Origin: Pseudomonadota bacterium
Lineage (GTDB): Bacteria; Pseudomonadota; Gammaproteobacteria; Enterobacterales; Enterobacteriaceae
DNA length: 11,500 nt
Assembly (NCBI GenBank): GCA_023425455.1
Contig: JAFACP010000031.1
Span: 1 to 11,500, forward strand
Direction: 5' to 3'
The first letter of the stretch is position 1, and each line of letters opens with the position of its first letter. A program made the translations under genes and the position numbers. Shown here one piece after another: positions 7,989 to 11,500 of this stretch. The notes under the pieces are model-generated. The model did not search any database. It was given only the letters and a program-made list of their open reading frames with translations, and was not told where the DNA came from.

Positions 7989-10133
7989 TTACAGCGCGCA
8001 GGACACGCAGCCTTCAATTTCGGTGCCTTCCAGCGCAAGCTGGCGCAGGCGAATGTAGTAAAGCGTCTTGATGCCTTTTTTCCAGGCGTAGATCTGCGCC
8101 TGGTTAATGTCCCGCGTGGTGGCGGTATCCGGGAAGAAGAGCGTCAGCGACAGCCCTTGATCCACATGCCTGGTCGCTTCGGCATAGGTATCGATGATCT
8201 TCTCCGGGCCGATCTCCCAGGCGTCCTGGTACAGCCCCAGGTTATCGTTAGTCATAAACGGAGCCGGATAATAGACGCGTCCGGTTTTGCCTTCCTTACG
8301 AATTTCGATTTTCGACACAATCGGGTGGATGCTCGAGGTGGCATGGTTGATATAGGAGATCGAGCCGGTCGGCGGCACGGCCTGCAGATTCTGGTTATAG
8401 ATGCCGTAACGCATGACGTCGTCGCGCAGCTGCCGCCACATTTCACGAGTCGGCAGGGTGATGCCGGCGCTGGCAAACAGCGAGCGGACCTTCTGCGTTT
8501 TTTGCTGCCAGTCATTTTCCAGGTACTGACGGAAATACTCCCCGCTGGCGTAGCGCGACTGCGCGAACCCGGCGAAGCGCTGCTGGCGTTCCCGCGCCAG
8601 CATCATTGAGGTGTGCAGCGCATGCCAGGTAATGGTGTAGAAGTAGAGATTGGTGAAATCGAGCCCTTCCGGACTGCCGTAGGCGATACCTTCGCGCGCC
8701 AGGTAGCCGTGCAGGTTCATCTGCCCAAGTCCGATGGCATGCGAGGCGGCATTGCCCGCCTCCACGGAAGGAACGCTGCGAATATGGCTCATGTCAGAGA
8801 CCGCGGTCAGCCCGCGAATGGCGGTTTCCACCGTGCGGCCAAAATCGGGCGAATCCATCGTGTGGGCGATATTCAGCGAGCCGAGGTTACAGGAGATATC
8901 CCGGCCAACCTCGGCATAGTCGAGATTCTCGTCATAGGTGGAGGCGCTGTTGACCTGCAAAATTTCCGAGCACAGGTTGCTCATGTTGATGCGCCCGGCA
9001 ATCGGGTTGGCGCGGTTCACGGTATCTTCGAACATGATGTACGGATACCCGGACTCAAACTGAATTTCCGCCAGCCGCTGGAAGAGATCGCGGGCGTTAA
9101 TATAGCGCTTGCCGATACGCGCGTCGGCGACCAGCTCATCGTACAGCGCGCTGATATCCATATCGCCAAAGGCTTTGCCGTACAACCGCTCAATATCGTA
9201 AGGCGAGAAGAGGGCCATTTCGGCATTCTCTTTCGCCAGCCTGAAGGTTACATCCGGGATCACCACCCCAAGCGAGAGCGTTTTGATGCGGATCTTTTCG
9301 TCGGCATTTTCCCGTTTGGTATCGAGAAAACGCAGAATATCCGGGTGGTGAGCGTGGAGATAAACCGCCCCTGCGCCCTGGCGCGCGCCAAGCTGATTGG
9401 CATAGGAAAAGGCATCTTCCAGCATCTTCATCACCGGGATGACGCCGGAGGACTGATTCTCAATGCGCTTGATCGGTGCGCCGGCTTCCCGCAGGTTCGA
9501 CAGCAGAAACGCCACGCCGCCGCCGCGTTTGGAGAGCTGCAGCGCCGAGTTCACCGCGCGGCCAATCGACTCCATGTTGTCTTCAATGCGCAGTAAAAAG
9601 CAGGAGACCAGTTCGCCGCGCTGGGCTTTTCCGCCGTTGAGGAAGGTTGGCGTGGCAGGCTGAAAGCGGCCAGAGAGGATCTCATCGGTTAACTGGCGGG
9701 CCAGCGCGACGTCGCCCCGGGCCAGTGTGAGTGCCACCATCACGACACGGTCTTCGAAATGTTCCAGATAGCGTTTGCCGTCAAAGGTCTTCAGCGTATA
9801 GCTGGTGTAGTATTTCCACGCGCCGAGGAAGGTCTGAAAACGAAAGCCGCTGGCATGCGCATGGCTGAACAGCTCTGTGACAAACGCGCGCGCGTAGCGG
9901 GCCAGCACGCTCGCGTCGTAGTAGCCTTCCTGCACAAGATAGTCGAGGCGCTGGTCATGGCTGCTGAAGGTCACACTGTTCGGACGCACGTGGGCGGAGA
10001 AAAAGGCCTCCACCGCTTCACTGTCTTTCTCAAACTGGATCCGCCCCTCGCTATCGTAGAGGTTGAGCATGGCGTTTAATGCGTGGTAATCCCCTGTTCT
10101 CTGGATTACTGGTTCTGCGGTTGTCGTTGCCAA
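7989..10133 (-). CDS. nrdE: NrdE, class Ib ribonucleoside-diphosphate reductase alpha (catalytic) subunit, TTG start
   Basis: This 714-aa protein is the standard NrdE length. Active-site residues are present: Cys178 and Cys415 (the redox pair), and Asn386, Cys388 and Glu390 in NLCSE, with Cys388 as the thiyl-radical site. The tail pair Cys709/Cys712 (GCVSCAL) accepts electrons from NrdH. The N-terminus lacks the full ATP-cone of class Ia NrdA, so dATP inhibition through that domain is not expected. It reduces ribonucleoside diphosphates to deoxy forms in the cytoplasm. The first codon is TTG (10131-10133), chosen because AAAGGAG lies about 10 nt upstream and the sequence MATTTAE begins there as in relatives. 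The next ATG is residue 22, inside the conserved region. The start lies inside nrdI, overlapping it by 28 bp. Confidence 0.97.
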   Translation of the reverse strand: MATTTAEPVIQRTGDYHALNAMLNLYDSEGRIQFEKDSEAVEAFFSAHVRPNSVTFSSHDQRLDYLVQEGYYDASVLARYARAFVTELFSHAHASGFRFQTFLGAWKYYTSYTLKTFDGKRYLEHFEDRVVMVALTLARGDVALARQLTDEILSGRFQPATPTFLNGGKAQRGELVSCFLLRIEDNMESIGRAVNSALQLSKRGGGVAFLLSNLREAGAPIKRIENQSSGVIPVMKMLEDAFSYANQLGARQGAGAVYLHAHHPDILRFLDTKRENADEKIRIKTLSLGVVIPDVTFRLAKENAEMALFSPYDIERLYGKAFGDMDISALYDELVADARIGKRYINARDLFQRLAEIQFESGYPYIMFEDTVNRANPIAGRINMSNLCSEILQVNSASTYDENLDYAEVGRDISCNLGSLNIAHTMDSPDFGRTVETAIRGLTAVSDMSHIRSVPSVEAGNAASHAIGLGQMNLHGYLAREGIAYGSPEGLDFTNLYFYTITWHALHTSMMLARERQQRFAGFAQSRYASGEYFRQYLENDWQQKTQKVRSLFASAGITLPTREMWRQLRDDVMRYGIYNQNLQAVPPTGSISYINHATSSIHPIVSKIEIRKEGKTGRVYYPAPFMTNDNLGLYQDAWEIGPEKIIDTYAEATRHVDQGLSLTLFFPDTATTRDINQAQIYAWKKGIKTLYYIRLRQLALEGTEIEGCVSCAL

Positions 10134-10516
10134 AATTCGTTTACTCCTTTACGCACATTTTCGACGTCCTGCGCTGTCCCCATCAGTTCAAAACGATAGA
10201 GATACGGCACGCCGCACTTTTGCGAGATCACATCGCCCGCGCGACCAAACGCATCGCCAAAATTGCGATTGCCTGCGGCAATCACGCCGCGGATAAGCTG
10301 CCGGTTATGGGGATCGTTAAGAAAGCGGATCACCTGCCGGGGCACTGCGCCCGCCGTCCCGCCGCCGCCGTAGCTTGGCACCACCAGGATGTAAGGTTCT
10401 CTGGCCTGGATCCGCTCCCGCTCATTCAACGGAATGCGCAGCGCAGGCAGGCCGAGACGCTCGATAAAGCGCCGCGTGTTTTCCGAGCTGCTGGAAAAGT
10501 AGACCAGCTGGCTCAT
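10106..10516 (-). CDS. nrdI: NrdI, flavodoxin-like activator of the class Ib ribonucleotide reductase
   Basis: This 136-aa protein has the E. coli NrdI length. FMN-binding elements are visible: the phosphate loop SSSSENT (8-14), the glycine-rich loop [12 protein letters not shown] (48-59) and GNRNFG (82-87). In the family, reduced NrdI-FMN reacts with oxygen to give the oxidant that assembles the dimanganese-tyrosyl radical of NrdF. The ATG overlaps the nrdH stop as ATGA (10513-10516). The sequence before it is GC-rich with no ribosome site, so translation probably depends on ribosomes finishing nrdH. The last 28 bp are shared with the start of nrdE. Confidence 0.97.
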   Translation of the reverse strand: MSQLVYFSSSSENTRRFIERLGLPALRIPLNERERIQAREPYILVVPSYGGGGTAGAVPRQVIRFLNDPHNRQLIRGVIAAGNRNFGDAFGRAGDVISQKCGVPYLYRFELMGTAQDVENVRKGVNEFWQRQPQNQ

Positions 10517-10752
10517 GCACCGGCAGCCCGGGCCACAAGGCGATTGATCATATCCGGACGAAACCCTGACCAGCTGGTTTCTCCGGCGACCACCACCGGA
10601 AGCTGGCGAAAACCTTGTGCCCGCAGGGTGTCGGCGGCGTCCGGAACCTGGTCGATATTCACCATCTCAAACACCATTCCCCGGCTCTCCATTGCGCGTC
10701 GGGTGGCATGGCACTGAACACAATTGTTACGAGTGTAAATAATAATGCTCAT
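10513..10752 (-). CDS. nrdH: NrdH, glutaredoxin-like electron donor for NrdEF
   Basis: Taken from the ATG at 10750-10752 this is a 79-aa thioredoxin-fold protein ([10 protein letters not shown]...). The redox motif CVQC is at residues 11-14, the cis-proline is in LPVV (Pro52), and the NrdH signature WSGFRPD is at 61-67. NrdH has a glutaredoxin-like sequence but is reduced by thioredoxin reductase, and it passes electrons to the NrdE C-terminal cysteines. A longer in-frame version starts five codons earlier (10767). The shorter start is preferred because GGAA lies about 10 nt before it, the upstream ATG has no ribosome site, and it aligns with E. coli NrdH (MRITIYTRN). First gene of nrdHIEF. 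Confidence 0.95.
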   Translation of the reverse strand: MSIIIYTRNNCVQCHATRRAMESRGMVFEMVNIDQVPDAADTLRAQGFRQLPVVVAGETSWSGFRPDMINRLVARAAGA

Positions 10753-10819
10753 GATTCGTATTTCCATTTGGAATGAAAGGCCGACGCAGGTTATGGCGTC
10801 AGGTTGTGTGTGTCTTGCT

Positions 10820-10831
10820 GATAAGGATACT
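10820..10831. promoter_or_regulatory. Fur-like hexamer pair over the nrdH -10 region
   Basis: The plus strand reads GATAAG GATACT. This matches two tandem Fur hexamers (GATAAT) at 10 of 12 positions and overlaps the -10 element and predicted start of nrdHIEF. E. coli nrdHIEF is Fur-repressed, which fits class Ib enzyme use when iron is scarce. A third hexamer is poor. Confidence 0.5.
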
Positions 10832-10842
10832 AGATGTAGTTG
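10827..10842 (-). promoter_or_regulatory. NrdR box proximal to nrdH
   Basis: The minus strand reads CAACTACATCTAGTAT, agreeing with the NrdR palindrome ACACTATATATAGTGT at 11 of 16 positions, including the CTA...TAGT core. It covers the -10 element. NrdR represses reductase genes when dATP/ATP is high. Confidence 0.7.
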
Positions 10843-10855
10843 TGTAATTTATCAA
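10827..10855 (-). promoter_or_regulatory. Sigma70 promoter of nrdHIEF
   Basis: On the minus strand TTGATA (10850-10855) and TAGTAT (10827-10832) are 17 bp apart. Transcription would start near 10820, leaving a leader of about 68 nt to the nrdH ATG. The -10 is buried in an NrdR box and a Fur-like site; the -35 lies between the two NrdR boxes. Confidence 0.65.
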
Positions 10856-10857
10856 CC

Positions 10858-10873
10858 ATACAAGATATGGGAA
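10858..10873 (-). promoter_or_regulatory. NrdR box distal to nrdH
   Basis: The minus strand reads TTCCCATATCTTGTAT, matching the NrdR palindrome at 10 of 16 positions. It starts exactly 31 bp from the proximal box, that is, three helical turns. Paired boxes at this spacing are the usual arrangement for NrdR in enterobacteria, which raises confidence in both. Confidence 0.65.
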
Positions 10874-10950
10874 TTTTGATCGTGTTTTACCACGGTGATG
10901 CACTTGCCGGGGAGGGGCGCCGCGTGCGGGTTTTTCAGGCAGCAGGCAAT

Positions 10951-10980
10951 AAAAAACCCCGACGCCAGCGGCTATCGGGG
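10951..10980 (-). terminator. Intrinsic terminator after ygaM
   Basis: On the minus strand, CCCCGA (10975-10980) pairs with TCGGGG (10957-10962). An inner GCC/GGC pairing fills part of the loop, and the stem is followed at once by six T (10951-10956). It lies 28 nt after the ygaM stop and separates that transcript from nrdHIEF. Confidence 0.85.
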
Positions 10981-11008
10981 CAGATGCGTAACGCGGTGTA
11001 CAGCGCGA

Positions 11009-11335
11009 TTATTTACGCAGGCTAAGCAGGGCACCGACAAAAACGCCCACTGCCGCTACCGTCCCGAGCGCACAAAGCGGTCGCTCACGAACGAAAGTAT
11101 TGGCACAGCTGACGGCATCGCAGGCGGCCTGCGTCGCGCGCGTACGACCGTGCATTCTGGCGCGCGTTTCACGCAGCAGAGCGTGAGCCTTACGCTTCGC
11201 GGCCTCTGCCTCGTCCTTCGCATCAGAGCCCCAGGATTTCAGCACCTCCTCCAGCGAATCCGCTAATTGGCTGACATCATTACGAATATCCTGCGCGTCG
11301 TCGGCAATATCGTTTCGCTTCGGTCTGTTAATCAT
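11009..11335 (-). CDS. ygaM: YgaM, DUF883 (ElaB/YqjD-type) C-tail-anchored inner-membrane protein
   Basis: Read from the ATG at 11333-11335 this is a 108-aa protein, close to the E. coli YgaM length. It has a soluble, charged, helix-forming region (about residues 10-78, rich in Asp/Glu/Lys/Ala and likely coiled coil). One C-terminal membrane segment follows (about 87-104, CALGTVAAVGVFVGALL), ending in a basic tail LRK. RERP before the segment is typical of ElaB, YqjD and YgaM. The paralogues bind ribosomes at the inner membrane in stationary phase, and the family is RpoS-controlled in E. coli; YgaM's own role is not settled. In-frame ATGs lie nine and four codons upstream. The chosen start has a strong GGAGG (11341-11345) 5 nt before it, and the second alternative ATG overlaps this site, so the shorter form is favoured. 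Confidence 0.93.
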   Translation of the reverse strand: MINRPKRNDIADDAQDIRNDVSQLADSLEEVLKSWGSDAKDEAEAAKRKAHALLRETRARMHGRTRATQAACDAVSCANTFVRERPLCALGTVAAVGVFVGALLSLRK

Positions 11336-11364
11336 ACGATCCTCCATAATTTTGATTCCCATTC

Positions 11365-11371
11365 AGTCTAG
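11365..11371 (-). promoter_or_regulatory. Candidate sigmaS-type -10 for ygaM
   Basis: The minus strand reads CTAGACT, one base from the sigmaS extended -10 CTATACT. It would start transcription near 11358, about 23 nt before the ygaM ATG. No convincing -35 is present, as is usual for sigmaS promoters. The fit with RpoS control of the family supports the call but does not prove it. Confidence 0.4.
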
Positions 11372-11494
11372 CTCACAATTTTAATATCTGAAGCCAGTCA
11401 CGCCTTATATGACAGTTTATGGAATATTCTGAAAGCACTGCGAATAGTGAATACTGTAAGGTTGCCGGGCAGGAAAAGATAACGAGGATTAGAT

Positions 11495-11500
11495 ATGTAT
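11495..11500 (+). CDS. ygaC: First two codons of probable ygaC, divergent from ygaM, cut by window edge
   Basis: ATG TAT at 11495-11500 is preceded by GAGGA with good spacing (7 nt after GAGG). In E. coli ygaC is the divergent neighbour of ygaM and its protein begins Met-Tyr, matching these two codons. A weak promoter-like pair (TTCTGA 11427-11432, AATACT 11450-11455, 17 bp spacer) faces the same way. The coding sequence itself is outside the window, so the call rests on context and start signals. Confidence 0.5.

Noticed and set aside
8613..9596. 327-codon open frame on the plus strand
   Set aside because: It is antisense to nrdE, whose catalytic residues are all conserved. Long antisense frames are common opposite GC-rich genes with strong codon bias.
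10905..10935. Possible plus-strand terminator (GC-rich stretch followed by GGGTTTTTC)
   Set aside because: Only a 4-bp stem with a 2-nt loop can be formed, and no plus-strand gene ends here.
10840..11266. Two plus-strand frames (61 and 123 codons) over the nrdH promoter and ygaM
   Set aside because: They overlap the ygaM terminator, NrdR boxes and ygaM in antisense and have no ribosome site or recognisable protein features.

Overview
The window is a stretch of ordinary enterobacterial core chromosome. Every full-length protein matches a gene that is conserved in gene order and length across Escherichia, Salmonella, Klebsiella and Enterobacter. Sequence character points to Enterobacteriaceae near Enterobacter/Klebsiella, but genus cannot be fixed by eye. 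All complete genes lie on the minus strand. I see no prophage, insertion sequence, CRISPR array, tRNA or rRNA.

Reading in the direction of transcription (high to low coordinates), the window starts with the first two codons of a probable divergent ygaC on the plus strand. Next is ygaM, a small C-tail-anchored DUF883 protein with a good intrinsic terminator. Then comes nrdHIEF (10752-7020), the complete class Ib ribonucleotide reductase system: glutaredoxin-like donor, flavodoxin-like activator, catalytic subunit and metal/tyrosyl-radical subunit. Its promoter has two NrdR-type boxes 31 bp apart and a Fur-like site over the -10 element, which fits use under iron limitation or oxidative stress.

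A 332-bp regulatory region follows. It carries candidates for both proU promoters, a hairpin between them, and an H-NS-type motif a little way inside proV. It leads into proVWX (6687-3420), the osmoregulated ABC importer for glycine betaine/proline betaine: ATPase with CBS pair, permease and periplasmic binding protein. All binding and catalytic residues checked are present.

Downstream of proX lies an intact 394-aa MFS transporter at the position of ygaY, which is broken in E. coli K-12. No ygaZ/ygaH genes lie between it and the next operon. A 317-bp spacer with two perfect hairpins and a clear sigma70 promoter leads into mprA (emrR), the MarR-family repressor. emrA, the membrane-fusion subunit of the EmrAB-TolC efflux pump, follows and runs off the left edge about 17 residues before its end; emrB should lie just outside.

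No undescribed system is evident. The points worth a second look are regulatory: a hairpin between the two proU promoters, a 10-bp direct repeat exactly 60 bp apart upstream of the MFS gene, paired hairpins and a promoter-centred inverted repeat upstream of mprA, a TTG start for nrdE with a 28-bp overlap, and the compact NrdR/Fur arrangement at nrdH.
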